Assembly: GCF_002931555.1 (NCBI RefSeq)
Contig: NZ_PSTZ01000004.1
Location: 1 to 64,000, forward strand
Reading direction: 5' to 3'
From: Pseudoclavibacter sp. RFBB5
Lineage (GTDB): Bacteria > Actinomycetota > Actinomycetes > Actinomycetales > Microbacteriaceae
Length of the DNA stretch: 64,000 bases
Shown: piece by piece, positions 16,938 through 29,746 of the stretch
Position numbering within the stretch: the first letter of the stretch is position 1
Layout of the letters: each line of letters starts with the position of its first letter
Position numbers and translations under genes: made by a program
Notes under the pieces: model-generated
What the model saw: the letters and a program-made list of their open reading frames with translations, nothing else
What the model was told of the DNA's origin: nothing
The model's database searches: none

Positions 16938-17862
16938 ATGTGTATGAAGAACATCGTTACGGTCACTGCCTCGGCTGCCGCATTGACCTGCTTCGGCCCG
17001 GCCATACAGGCAAGTACCGCGATCGTGACAATCGCCTCAGGGCTGGTCGCGGGCCTAACGGTCTCTTCAGATCTCAGCTGCCACGCGGGCATCGCCGCGG
17101 GTCCCGACGCGTCGACGTTTCGGTTCAGGAGATCCTGCCTCACGGCGGTCGCGGCGAACGGCTCGCACGACGTGTCACGAGCTGGCCAGTGAGTGCCCCG
17201 GTGGGTGTAGGTATCCGGTGCTCAATCGCGCCTGTTGGCCCATCTTGCAATCGGCGTCTCGCAGCAGCAAACTGTGCGATCCCTCCATCATGACGACCGT
17301 CCTCGTCGCCGAGAGGATCCAGGTCGCGCTGACCGACATGTCCACGTCGGGGCGTCCTCGTTCACGACCTGAGTCGACGTCGAGAACGTCGGCCACACGG
17401 CCACCCACCCGAACGCACATCGCTTCGCCGACTGCGGACACTCGGCCTCAAATGTCCAGTCCTACGGGCAGTGCCGCCGGTGGCCGATCAGACGCCGGCA
17501 ACAACGTCGAGGGACCCCCCTCACCGGGCAATGGCGCAACAGAACTCCCTCGGGCGACGATCTCGCACAGCTCTTCCCGTTCACCGCGGGCGGTGAGTTC
17601 AGGGTCAATCGACGCCAGGCTCGGCCACCGCAGCCGTTGTCCTGAACGAGCCCGCCTCGGAGGATGCAAGCGGAGCCGCATCCGCCGCCCCGATGCCTGC
17701 GGCACCACCCGAGTCTGAGGTGCTAGCAACGACCGGTCTCGCCGCGCCCCGCCGCTGCTCGGCGTCGGCATCGGAACAGCGCTGAGCGGCGGGTTGCGGC
17801 CAGCCGTGCTGGCGCGGCACCGACTCACCGGGGTCAGTAAAGCGGTGGCGATCACCAGTGAC
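16938..17862 (+). pseudogene. Decayed LATTG-anchored surface protein
   Basis: The 5' part (16938-17192) starts well, with GGGGGAG before the ATG and a signal-peptide-like MKNIVTVTASAAALTCFGPAIQAS, but stops after 84 residues. Near 17618-17740 another frame reads NEPASEDASGAASAAPMP followed by PPESEVLATTGLAAP, that is, a low-complexity wall spacer and an LATTG sorting motif like the one on the nucleotidase at 51422. A further frame then gives LLGVGIGTAL and LARHRL, the remains of the membrane segment and basic tail. Scraps between (VDVENVGHTATH) recall a repeat-domain adhesin. The parts lie in different frames with stops between, so the gene is dead. The reconstruction is by eye. Confidence 0.5.
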
Positions 17863-17921
17863 GGCGATGCAGTCCGTGACTCTTCGCAACACTCACAGGC
17901 GAGCAGCCGCCGGCCCCGTCC

Positions 17922-18611
17922 TCAGAAGAACATCTCCAGCGATAACCGCAGCGCCTCCTCAGTGAGCACCGCGGCTGTCGACAACCCCGCCGTCGCGATC
18001 AGCGCCCCGGGGTGCGCCAACCCGACCACGACGGCACGCAGCCTCGGCTGCTGCGCGAGGAGCGCATCCGGAACCCTCGATCGCTGCTGTGACGGATGCT
18101 CGCGCCAACCGCGCAGCTTCGAGAGGAACCACGCGCATCGCAGCAGGAAGACGAGCCAGATAGCCAAGACGACCGGGAACATGAGGCCCGCGAACAGCTG
18201 GATGCCCGAGTACGTGATCTCGTCCTCGCGGTTCTCAGCGATGAGCTGCAACAGCGTCGACAGGCTGGCGCTCATCACCACGGACACGGTCCAGGCCACG
18301 AACCCGACGATGAGCGTCACGAACCGGACGAAGAAATGCCCGAACACGGAGTCATGCGCGTCAAGGTGGCTGCGGGGCGTGTGCAGGAGCAGCGCGACGG
18401 TCGCCGAGAGCGCCGGCAACGAACCCACCATGAGGACCGCCACCCACACCACCGTCGACCAATCAGCAACCCAGCCCACCACGGTCAGGGTGCCGAACAC
18501 CACGAACCAAGCCCAGTTCCAGAGCAGCGGATGCGACACAAGGACCGTCGGGAGCCGTCGGTCCACGGCGTCGAGCAGGCGGTGAGCGGACGTCACCCGC
18601 GCGGAGTTCAT
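17922..18611 (-). CDS. Multi-pass membrane protein of unknown function
   Basis: From the ATG at 18611 the product has 229 aa with at least four membrane segments: about 26-50 (LLWNWAWFVVFGTLTVVGWV), 52-78, 98-122 (FFVRFVTLIVGFVAWTVSVVMSA) and 143-168 (FAGLMFPVVLAIWLVFLLRCAWFL), and a weakly hydrophobic C-terminus. A longer in-frame reading to 18791 is rejected because its extra part is Arg-rich and non-membrane. I do not recognise the family. It is divergent from the first of two Tat-exported paralogues, and a GGACTA direct repeat (18744-18767) lies between them. Confidence 0.75.
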   Translation of the reverse strand: MNSARVTSAHRLLDAVDRRLPTVLVSHPLLWNWAWFVVFGTLTVVGWVADWSTVVWVAVLMVGSLPALSATVALLLHTPRSHLDAHDSVFGHFFVRFVTLIVGFVAWTVSVVMSASLSTLLQLIAENREDEITYSGIQLFAGLMFPVVLAIWLVFLLRCAWFLSKLRGWREHPSQQRSRVPDALLAQQPRLRAVVVGLAHPGALIATAGLSTAAVLTEEALRLSLEMFF

Positions 18612-18743
18612 GCGCCAATCGTATTGCCGACCGCGCCGTGGCTGGGCCTCCGATTCGCGTTCCCGGACAGGCGCATCTCCGTGCGTTTTCAAGCGCCCTG
18701 ACGGGATTCGATGACGCCGAGAAGTATGCCTCGAAATCGACCA

Positions 18744-18767
18744 GTGAATAGTCCATGGCAGTAGTCC
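18744..18767 (-). promoter_or_regulatory. GGACTA direct repeat, copy 1
   Basis: On the minus strand this reads GGACTA-N7-GGACTATTCAC (13-bp period). The same arrangement occurs at 32738-32761 on the plus strand with 20 of 24 bases identical. Both copies are in divergent promoter regions next to Tat-exported protein genes, so a common DNA-binding regulator is possible. Confidence 0.45.
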
Positions 18768-18895
18768 ATGCGGAGTTCTGGACCGGGTCAAACGCGTCTA
18801 GCTTTGCGCTGTCAGTAGACCACCGGTGCACGACACCGAGTTCCACAGCGAAAGCCCCCCGGCGTTCGCCCACGTCCCCTGGAGGTAGGAAACAC

Positions 18896-19555
18896 ATGCT
18901 CGATCCCCAAGCGACCACATCGCGCCCGACCGGTCTCAACCGACGTGACCTGATCGGCGCCGCCGCCTGGACCACACCCATCATCGCCGTCGCAGTCGCC
19001 GCACCAGCACAGGCGAGCTCAACGGTCGAATACCGCCCCTTCAGCGGCTCGCACATCGTCCTGACGACGGAAGACATCGACCAGCAGGGAACCGTCGACG
19101 GAGTCCCGACCTTCGCCCTGCAGGGAGAACCGGACAACCCAGTCGTCTACTTCGGGGCGAGCGTCGACGGGCTCCAGGCGACGCTCACGAGCTACACCGT
19201 CACCTACGAACTCCCATTCGCCGTCGACTGGGACGTCATCGACCAGGACTGGAGCATGATCGAGTCCGAGCCAGTTGACGGCTACTACACCTACACGCTC
19301 AGCCCGCTCGCGCTGCCCGCTGGCCGCATCGACATGGAACAGGCCCTCAGTACCGGGCAGCCGTGGGCGGCCGACGAGACGAACTCCGTAGCTGCGCCAC
19401 AGTTCCACGGGATCGCCCGAGACGGAACCTGGTCGGTCGGCGGAACGCGGCCCTTCCAGGTCTCCAGCGTCAAGCACTACGACTTCATCGCCCACCTGCC
19501 GACCGGCGACGAGGTGGACAGCTTCCACCGCGAGCGCGTCACCGGGGGCGTTTGA
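18896..19555 (+). CDS. Tat-exported protein, 219 aa (paralogue 1)
   Basis: The ATG at 18896 follows CTGGAGGTAGGAAACAC. The N-terminus is a twin-arginine signal: NRRDLIGAAAWTTPIIAVAV ending in APAQAS, with cleavage expected after residue 40 or so. The mature 180 residues are rich in beta-prone Thr/Val/Tyr stretches with no cysteine and no membrane anchor, so the protein is probably secreted. It is a paralogue of the next gene: both have exactly 219 codons and share [TV]T[YN]xxxTY[ED][LF]PFAVD, SDWS/QDWS, ESEP and YTYT[LF]. I do not recognise a named family beyond the signal type. Confidence 0.8.
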   Translation: MLDPQATTSRPTGLNRRDLIGAAAWTTPIIAVAVAAPAQASSTVEYRPFSGSHIVLTTEDIDQQGTVDGVPTFALQGEPDNPVVYFGASVDGLQATLTSYTVTYELPFAVDWDVIDQDWSMIESEPVDGYYTYTLSPLALPAGRIDMEQALSTGQPWAADETNSVAAPQFHGIARDGTWSVGGTRPFQVSSVKHYDFIAHLPTGDEVDSFHRERVTGGV

Positions 19556-19842
19556 TCGCATTTCCGTCGCCATCGGCACACAAGGCAGAATGCTGATTCA
19601 GATCCCTCCCGTGCGCGACCCGGCACAGTGGGGGAGTTCTGCCCTGCGCTGGACCGCACCTCTTCGGTTACAGTTGCCCCCGGGGTAACGAGCTGACGTG
19701 CCGTATGCCAACCGGTTCGTTGGGGGGGAAAGTCGACCCGGTGAGAGCAGCCGCAACGCGAGGGAGACACGTGTCTTCCGCGCGCAGCTCAGCGCCCCGA
19801 CGGCGCCGACCGAACCTGGTCGGCATCAAAGGGGGAAACAGA

Positions 19843-20502
19843 ATGTCACTTGACGACGTCCAGAACACGCAGAACACGGTCGACCGCCGCAAGGTCATCG
19901 GGGCAGCGGCCTGGGCCGCGCCGGTGATCGCGCTCGCGGTTGCCACACCAGCGGGCGCGACCTCGCAGATTCAATACCAGGCGCACTCCGGATCCGGGGC
20001 GACCATCGCCTACGGCTCCTACCAGGGTTCCGACAACAGCCAGGAGTTCGGACTCCTCGTGCAGGTCGTCAACACGTACGTCATCCCGTGGGCGACCTTC
20101 AGCGCCAACGTTCCGGGCCTCACCGCAACGGTCACGAACTTCGTCGCGACCTACGACTTCCCCTTCGCCGTGGATGTGCAGGAGATGAGCTCAGACTGGT
20201 CGCTCACCGAGAGCGAGCCGGCCGGCGGACCCTTCACCTACACATTCACGCCGACGTCGCTCCCATCGGCGCCCATCGAGATGCGCGAGCCGCTCGGAGA
20301 CGCGACGCCGAACGTGATCACTCCAGCGAACTCGCTCATCGGGCCCAGCATGCTCGGGGTGGCGGTCAACCCACCGCCCCACGGAACCACCGTCGCCGTG
20401 CCCTACACGCACACGTACGACTTCACCGTGACCTTCCCGAACGGCACGACGGTCAACGACAGCTACACCTTCACGGGAACGCACGTCACGGCACCCGAGT
20501 AG
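19843..20502 (+). CDS. Tat-exported protein, 219 aa (paralogue 2)
   Basis: The ATG at 19843 follows GGGGGAAACAG. The signal is DRRKVIGAAAWAAPVIALAV ending in TPAGAT. Shared landmarks with the preceding gene are FVATYDFPFAVDVQEMSSDW (against a matching YELPFAVDWDVIDQDW block), ESEPAGGPFTYTFTP, and a C-terminal YDFTVTFPNGTTVNDSYTFTG resembling YDFIAHLPTGDEVDSFHRER. The equal length suggests an old tandem duplication without indels that change total size. The 287-bp gap between the two genes is a separate leader, so each probably has its own promoter. The likely fold is an all-beta extracellular domain. Function is unknown. Confidence 0.8.
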   Translation: MSLDDVQNTQNTVDRRKVIGAAAWAAPVIALAVATPAGATSQIQYQAHSGSGATIAYGSYQGSDNSQEFGLLVQVVNTYVIPWATFSANVPGLTATVTNFVATYDFPFAVDVQEMSSDWSLTESEPAGGPFTYTFTPTSLPSAPIEMREPLGDATPNVITPANSLIGPSMLGVAVNPPPHGTTVAVPYTHTYDFTVTFPNGTTVNDSYTFTGTHVTAPE

Positions 20503-20646
20503 CAGGCGCACGCGTGATGCAGCCCCCGTCCCAGTCCACGACTGCGGCGGGGGCTGCGGTGTTTCGTGCCCCAGCGCCAGGTTTCCTCCGTTTCTCCGTT
20601 CCTCCGCGCCCCGCGACTCGCGCTCGACTCGCGTACGCTCAACCGA

Positions 20647-21225
20647 GTGAAACCCAGACGACGCGCACGGAACAACCGCGCGCGCGCAGCCATCGGACTG
20701 GCCGTCGCGCTCGCTGTGGCCGTCGCACTCGCCGGTCTTCCCCTCTTCGTCTTCCCCTCCACGGACGAACCGAGCGAGGTCGACGCGATCGTCGTGCTCG
20801 GCCCGCCACGCGACGCGCGCATCCACGCCGCCCAGCAGCTCGCGGCCGAGGGCTACAGCGACACCATCGTCATCGCCGTCGACGACTACGGCATCGACGC
20901 AGCCATCAACATCGACGCCTGCGCACCGGACGCGGCGCCCAACCAGGCTGGACTCGTCACCCGCTGCCTCATCCCCGAACCCTTCACCACCGCCGGAGAA
21001 GCCCTCATGGTCGAGCGGCTCGCAGCGGCCGAGGGATGGGAGAGCGTGATGATCGTGACCAACGTCACCCACATCTCACGCGCCCGCATGATCTTCACCG
21101 ACTGCCTCGGCGGGGGAGTGCTCGCCATCGATGACGGGGCGGGCATCGAAGACTCCAACTGGGCGTGGATGTACGCCTACCAGTCAGCGGCGTTCGTCAA
21201 GGCCCTCGTCGCGCCCACCTGCTGA
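20647..21225 (+). CDS. YdcF/DUF218-like membrane-anchored protein
   Basis: The start is the GTG at 20647, seven bases after TACGCT, so the message is probably leaderless; an ORF extension to 20566 is unlikely. The 192-aa product has a basic N-terminus, one membrane segment (about 15-35, AIGLAVALAVAVALAGLPLFVF) and a DUF218 domain: VDAIVVLGPPRDARIHAAQQLAAEGY, later PEPFTTAGEALMVERLAAAEGWESVMIVTNVTHISRARMIF. This matches the YdcF/SanA/ElyC group, linked in other bacteria to envelope integrity. The true activity is not established. Confidence 0.8.
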   Translation: MKPRRRARNNRARAAIGLAVALAVAVALAGLPLFVFPSTDEPSEVDAIVVLGPPRDARIHAAQQLAAEGYSDTIVIAVDDYGIDAAINIDACAPDAAPNQAGLVTRCLIPEPFTTAGEALMVERLAAAEGWESVMIVTNVTHISRARMIFTDCLGGGVLAIDDGAGIEDSNWAWMYAYQSAAFVKALVAPTC

Positions 21226-21326
21226 ATCGCGCGGCAGTTCTCGCGGGGTCAGGGCACGCCCACCCGCGATGTCGGCGGCACTCGGTACGGTAGATGCATG
21301 ACGACACGTCGCAACGAGGGGACAGC

Positions 21327-21811
21327 ATGACCGCGCTCGACCACACCACCGTGCAGTGGCGCCGGGTGTCGCCCAAGTACATCTGGTCAGAGCTCATCGG
21401 AGCCTTCTTCTGGGCCCTGATCGCGCTCGCCGGCATCATCGCGATCCTCGTCATCCCCGACGTGCCGAAATGGGTCGCCGTGTTCCCCGGTGCCGGCCTC
21501 CTCGTGATCCTCATCTCCATCCCCTTCGAATGGCGCCGCGTGCGCGCCATCGGCTACCAGCTGCGCCAAGACGACCTCGTGTTCCGCCGCGGCCTCTTCT
21601 GGAGCCGCATGGTCGCCATCCCATACGGTCGCCTGCAGCTCGTCGACATCCAGCGCGGCCCGCTCACCCGTATCTTCGGGCTGTCGTCGCTCAAAGTCGT
21701 CACTGCGGCCGCAGTCACGAACGTGACGATCCCCGGCCTCGGATGGCAGGACGCGGAGAAGCTCAGAGACGACCTCGTCGCACTCGCCGAGACCCGCCGA
21801 GCTGGCCTCTG

Positions 21812-21812
<1 letters not shown>
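21327..21812 (+). CDS. PH-domain (bPH_2/YdbS-like) membrane protein, short
   Basis: The ATG at 21327 follows CGAGGGGACAGC. The 161-aa protein has two N-terminal membrane segments (about 24-46 and 48-70) and one bacterial PH_2 (DUF304) domain: YQLRQDDLVFRRGLFWSRMVAIPYGRLQLVDIQRGPLTRIFGLSSLKVVTAA. The stop shares one base with the start of the next gene (TGATG at 21810-21814), so the pair is coupled. In many actinobacteria such short and long PH proteins are encoded together upstream of the pantothenate and lysS genes. Their role is unknown, perhaps membrane-protein assembly or transport. Confidence 0.9.
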
Positions 21813-24387
<2,575 letters not shown>

Positions 24388-24391
<4 letters not shown>

Positions 24392-25125
24392 CCGGCCGAG
24401 AAGGGCGCCTCGGCATCGGTCTCGTCGGCGACTCGCCCACCGGGCTCATCGTCGCGACCGCGCTCGCCGCCGCAGGACACGCGCTCGTCGGAGTCGCCAC
24501 GGAATCCGAGGAGGCCACTGAACGCGCATCCGCAATGCTGCCCGGTGCCCCCAAGCTCACGCAACGTCAGGCCATCGAGCGCAGCGAGCTCGTCATCCTC
24601 GCCTACGAAGAGGCCGACCTCGAAACGCGCGTCCTCGAGCTGTCCGAAGCACGCGCCTGGGTGGCAGGGCAACTCGTCCTGCACACCGTCGCCGGCCGCG
24701 GCACCGCCGTTCTCGGCACCGCCCTCGACCGAGGCGTCATTCCCCTCGCCGTGCACCCCGCCATCGAGATCACCGGCACGAGCCTCGACCTGCACCGCCT
24801 CAAGGAAGCCTGGTGCGCTGTCACCGCCCCCCGCCCAGTGCTTCCCATCGCGCAGGCCCTCGTCGTCGAACTCGGCGCCGAACCGGTCATCATCCAAGAA
24901 CAGGACCGCCCCACCTACGCGGAAGCGCTCCACACCGCCACAGAGTTCACCCGCTCCATCGTGAAGCAGGCCACCGAGCTGCTCACCGGAATCGGCGTCG
25001 AGAACCCGGGCTTCATGCTGTCCAGCCTTGTCCGCTCAGCTGCAGACAACGCCCTCACCGACGCCAATCCGCTTCCCCTCGACCCGCTCGACGGTACGCT
25101 TCCTGAGGCGGACCCGCGCTCGTAG
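24388..25125 (+). CDS. Rossmann-fold / DUF2520-type protein
   Basis: The GTG start at 24388 overlaps the upstream stop. The 245-aa product has an N-terminal dinucleotide-binding region (LGIGLVGDSPTGLIVATALAAAGHALVGVATES) and a C-terminal helical DUF2520-like domain (RPTYAEALHTATEFTRSIVKQATELLTGIGV). The middle part LVLHTVAGRGTAVLGTA and VIPLAVHPAIEITGTSLDLHRL matches the family, which resembles ketopantoate/6-phosphogluconate dehydrogenase folds. It sits directly before panC, as in many actinobacteria, which suggests a link with pantothenate synthesis, but its reaction is not known. Confidence 0.85.
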
Positions 25126-25153
25126 CGGCAACCGCCGGTTCCAAGGAGGGCAC

Positions 25154-26008
25154 TTGCCACACGTTCTGACCACGATCGCCGAAGCCAAGGAAGTGCTCCG
25201 GGAGATCGCGAAAAGCGACACCATCGCACTCGTCCCCACGATGGGTGCCCTCCACGACGGGCACCTCTCGCTCGTCGACGTCGCCAAGCGCAGCGCCACC
25301 AAGACCGTCGTCTCCGTCTTCGTGAACCCCATGCAGTTCGCCCCGGGCGAAGACTTCGAACGCTACCCGCGCACCTTTGACGACGACCTCGCCAAGCTCG
25401 ACGAAGCCGGCGTCGACTACGTCTTCGCGCCGGCCGTCGACGACATGTACCCAGAAGGCGTCAAGCAGACGCGCGTCGTCGGCGGATACGCAGCCGGCCT
25501 CCTGGAAGCAGCGCACCGCCTCGCGCACTTCGACGGCGTCCTCACCGTGGTCACCAAGCTCTTCAACATCGTCCGCCCGAACGTCGCCGTCTTCGGAGAG
25601 AAGGACGCGCAGCAGCTGTTCCTCGTGCGCCGCCTCGTGCGCGACCTCAACCTCGACATCGACGTCGTCGGCGCGCCCATCATTCGCGAAGACGACGGCC
25701 TCGCCCTGTCCAGTCGCAACCGCTACCTCTCCACCGAAGAACGTGCCGCCGCGCTCAGCCTCGTCCGAGCCCTCACCGCCGCCGCATCCAACGGCGACCG
25801 AGGGATCCGAGAGATGATCTCCCAAGCCCAAGGCGCCCTCATGGACGAGAAGCTCGTCAAGATGGACTACGTGTCCATCGTCGACCCGGAGACCTTCGCG
25901 CTCGTCAACGAGGCCTACACGGGCAAAGCGCTCGTCCTCGTCGCGGCCAGAGTCGGCACGACCCGCCTCATCGACAACATGAGCGCGTACGTTGGCGAGT
26001 ACCGCTAG
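25154..26008 (+). CDS. panC: Pantothenate synthetase
   Basis: PanC condenses pantoate and beta-alanine with ATP to make pantothenate (EC 6.3.2.1), the precursor of coenzyme A. I chose the TTG at 25154 because AAGGAGGG (25143-25150) lies at the right distance and it gives the usual N-terminus; the frame stays open upstream to 25028, inside the previous gene. The 284-aa product shows VPTMGALHDGHLSLV (nucleotide-binding HxGH-type motif at 34-37), SVFVNPMQFAPGEDFERYPR, GVLTVVTKLFNIVRPNVAVFGEKDAQQ and LALSSRNRYLS, all characteristic. Length is normal. No panB or panD is in the window. Confidence 0.95.
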   Translation: MPHVLTTIAEAKEVLREIAKSDTIALVPTMGALHDGHLSLVDVAKRSATKTVVSVFVNPMQFAPGEDFERYPRTFDDDLAKLDEAGVDYVFAPAVDDMYPEGVKQTRVVGGYAAGLLEAAHRLAHFDGVLTVVTKLFNIVRPNVAVFGEKDAQQLFLVRRLVRDLNLDIDVVGAPIIREDDGLALSSRNRYLSTEERAAALSLVRALTAAASNGDRGIREMISQAQGALMDEKLVKMDYVSIVDPETFALVNEAYTGKALVLVAARVGTTRLIDNMSAYVGEYR

Positions 26009-26100
26009 ACAGGCACGACCCGCGCATCACATCCGCACGTCCGACGCGCATCCAGCGCGTCGCTAGGCTAGAGATCCGCCGACCCAAGGGGAACACACAC

Positions 26101-26796
26101 ATGAGCTTTCGCATCCTGACGGTCTGCACCGGCAACATCTGCCGTTCACCGCTCGCAGAGCAGCTGCTTCGCGACGGCCTCAAGGACCTCCCGGGCGTCA
26201 CCGTCGAAAGCGCCGGCACCGGGGCCCTCGTGGGCAGCGGCATGCCGCAACAGGCCCTCGCCCTCGCGGCCCAGTACGGGGTGACGGATGCGGAAGCGCA
26301 CATCTCCAGGCAGCTCACGGAAGACATCGCCCGCGGCGCAGGCCTCGTCCTCGCGCTCTCCCGCGACCACCGGCAGCGCATCGTCGAGCTTGCCCCCTCC
26401 GTCGTGCGACGCACCTTCACCCTGCGCGAGTTCGCCCACATCGCCAGCCAGGTCACCGCCGAGGACCTTGAGGAGACCTACGAGGCGCCAGGCGCCAGTT
26501 CAGGCTCACGCCGCTCGCGCCGCGAAGCGCTCGACAACGCCAGCGACGGGGCCGCCGCCGGCGCCTCCGACCAGGACATCGTCGCCGCAGCCCTCGCCGC
26601 CGCAGTCGGCGCGGCCGCACCGCTGCGCGGCGTCGTCGCCCCACTCGAGAACGCCAGCGACTACGACGTCGTCGACCCGTTCCGCCGCTCCGACGAGACC
26701 TACCAGCGCTCCGGACGCGAGCTCGTGCCCGCCGCCGAGACCATCGTCGCCTACCTCGAAGGCGTCGTCGACTGGGCCAGGGCGCGCGCTTCGTAA
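26101..26796 (+). CDS. Low-molecular-weight protein-tyrosine-phosphatase-like protein
   Basis: The product (231 aa) begins with the P-loop VCTGNICRSPLAEQLL (C9-x4-C14-R15-S16), the catalytic signature of low-molecular-weight phosphatases, and ends with DVVDPFRRSDETYQRS, which carries the general-acid aspartate. It is longer than the usual 150-160 aa: residues about 120-185 are an Ala/Ser-rich insert (EAPGASSGSRRSRREALDNA onward). A leader with TAGGCT (26063-26068) and AAGGGGAAC precedes the ATG at 26101. Relatives dephosphorylate tyrosine kinases that control polysaccharide export, but here the gene is between panC and lysS and its substrate is unknown. Confidence 0.85.
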   Translation: MSFRILTVCTGNICRSPLAEQLLRDGLKDLPGVTVESAGTGALVGSGMPQQALALAAQYGVTDAEAHISRQLTEDIARGAGLVLALSRDHRQRIVELAPSVVRRTFTLREFAHIASQVTAEDLEETYEAPGASSGSRRSRREALDNASDGAAAGASDQDIVAAALAAAVGAAAPLRGVVAPLENASDYDVVDPFRRSDETYQRSGRELVPAAETIVAYLEGVVDWARARAS

Positions 26797-26926
26797 CCAC
26801 GCCGAGGCCCGCCGGTTCGCGCGACGGCTCGAAGTGCACCAAACTGGGGGAGTGCGTTTCCGAGCGCTGTTCGTCGCGCCCGGGACACGCATCCACACCC
26901 AGACGCACGAACCGCAAGGAGCCCGA

Positions 26927-28426
<1,500 letters not shown>

Positions 28427-28446
28427 CGCGCCGCGCCGCAGCACCG

Positions 28447-28499
28447 AGGGCGGTGTTGTGGTCGTCATTCTCGAGATTTGACGACCGCAACACCGCCCT
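28447..28499. repeat. Palindromic repeat, copy 1
   Basis: A 20-bp arm (28447-28466, beginning AGGGCGGTGTTGTGG) pairs with 28480-28499 with one G-T type mismatch, leaving a 13-base loop. Copy 2 lies at 29607-29659. The pair brackets the DUF559-type gene. As the first structure after lysS it may also act as a terminator. Confidence 0.8.
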
Positions 28500-28619
28500 A
28501 GGCGTCGGAAGCGCGCGCTCGAGTCCGACTCTGCAGACTTGGAAGTTGTGAGGCGGTGGCTGTCCACAGCCGCTGCGCCGCTTCGCCTCAGTTCGGCCGC
28601 ATCCAGCAACCTTGCGAGC

Positions 28620-29543
28620 ATGCGCCCCAAGAAGTCCCTGCCGGCCGTGTTCGATGGCCGTGCGTTCCGATACGCGGACGCTCGAGTTGCAGGGCTCAGC
28701 CGGGGTCACATCAGATCTTCGACATCCGTGGGGCCGCACCGCGGCATCCGTGTGCCCGAGCGAATCACCTCGCCGTTGGGAGCAGACCTCGCCTACGCAG
28801 CCTCGGCCCCAGAGGACGTCGCCCTCGCAAGCGTCTCCGCCTGCCGGGTCTGGGGCATCCCGCTTCCGCTCTCCATTGGATCTCGCATGCACACCTTTGT
28901 GGCGGTCCGCAGTCCACGGCATGTCCCCTCGGGGGTCGCGGTCACGGGGTTCAAGCTGGCAGGCCACCTCTACAGCGTGCGCGAGGTCGACGGTGTCCGA
29001 GCGCTGTCCCCGTGCGTGGCCTGGGCGCAGTCGGCAGCGGTTCTCGCGCTCCGTGAGGTGCTCGTGCAGGCGGATGCGCTGCTCACGCGAGCAGACAACT
29101 ATCCTGGGCGCCGGCACCAGGGTGCGCTCGCGACGCTTGACGAGCTGCGGGCGGTGACTGCGGCCTGGACGGGGCGTGTGGGCGTCGCTCGCCTTCGTGC
29201 AGCGCTGCAGCTGGTGCGACCCGGCAGTGAATCTCCCGGCGAATCGCGGCTCAGGTTCGTGCTCTCCGAGGCGGGCTTCGCCGAGCCGATCGTGCAGCAC
29301 CGCGTCTACGATCGTGGGCGCTTCGTAGCGCGCATCGACCTGTCCTACCCGCCGCTGAAGATCGCGCTTGAGTACGATGGCGAGCACCACTTCACCGTGG
29401 CCAAAGCGATGGAGGACATCGAGCGGCGTCGTGAGCTCGAGCGTCTCGGTTGGATCGTGATCCAGGTGACCAGACGCGACATCAGAGACCCGAGCAGGCT
29501 CTTCGCGCGGCTGCGGGTAGCGATGCTCGCCCGATCATCCTGA
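28620..29543 (+). CDS. DUF559-domain (Vsr/restriction-endonuclease-like) protein with AbiEi-like N-terminus
   Basis: The 307-aa product (ATG at 28620; the frame is open to 28539) has an N-terminal part resembling the winged-helix/AbiEi region of type IV toxin-antitoxin antitoxins (RYADARVAGLSRGHIRSS, VALASVSACRVWGIPLP). The C-terminal domain (about 205-300) is of the DUF559/Vsr-like nuclease fold: SPGESRLRFVLSEAGF, IDLSYPPLKIALEYDGEHHF, DIERRRELERLGWIVIQVTRRDI. The E, D-Y-D-G-E-H and Q residues fit the PD-(D/E)XK-type site. Its function is not established. It is bracketed by two copies of a palindromic repeat, which may indicate a mobile or phase-variable cassette. Confidence 0.8.
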   Translation: MRPKKSLPAVFDGRAFRYADARVAGLSRGHIRSSTSVGPHRGIRVPERITSPLGADLAYAASAPEDVALASVSACRVWGIPLPLSIGSRMHTFVAVRSPRHVPSGVAVTGFKLAGHLYSVREVDGVRALSPCVAWAQSAAVLALREVLVQADALLTRADNYPGRRHQGALATLDELRAVTAAWTGRVGVARLRAALQLVRPGSESPGESRLRFVLSEAGFAEPIVQHRVYDRGRFVARIDLSYPPLKIALEYDGEHHFTVAKAMEDIERRRELERLGWIVIQVTRRDIRDPSRLFARLRVAMLARSS

Positions 29544-29606
29544 AGCCGGCCCTCCGCCGCGGGGATAACAACCAGAACTCCGCCTTGCTCGCAGACGGCG
29601 AAACCC

Positions 29607-29659
29607 AAGGCGGTGTTGTGGTCGCTAAATCGCGGGTTTGACGACCACAACACCGCCCT
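29607..29659. repeat. Palindromic repeat, copy 2
   Basis: AAGGCGGTGTTGTGGTCG (29607-29624) pairs with the arm at 29640-29659, which ends ACAACACCGCCCT. The right arm is identical to that of copy 1 at 28480-28499 except one base. Loop sequences differ. Confidence 0.8.
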
Positions 29660-29660
29660 G

Positions 29661-29704
29661 GGCGGAGCTCGGTGAGGCCCACGGCGGAGCTCGGTGAGGT
29701 CCAC
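29661..29704. repeat. 22-bp tandem duplication
   Basis: Two units (29661-29682 and 29683-29704), each starting GGCGGAGCTCGGTGAGG, differ at one base. They directly follow palindrome copy 2. Confidence 0.75.
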
Positions 29705-29746
29705 GACGTTGCGAGGGGTGAGCCTCGGAGTGCAGATCGAATCGCG

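Noticed and set aside
17218-17718. 166-codon plus-strand frame in the decayed surface-protein region
   Set aside because: Ser/Arg/Pro-rich without pattern and no ribosome binding site; the LATTG reading in another frame explains the region better.
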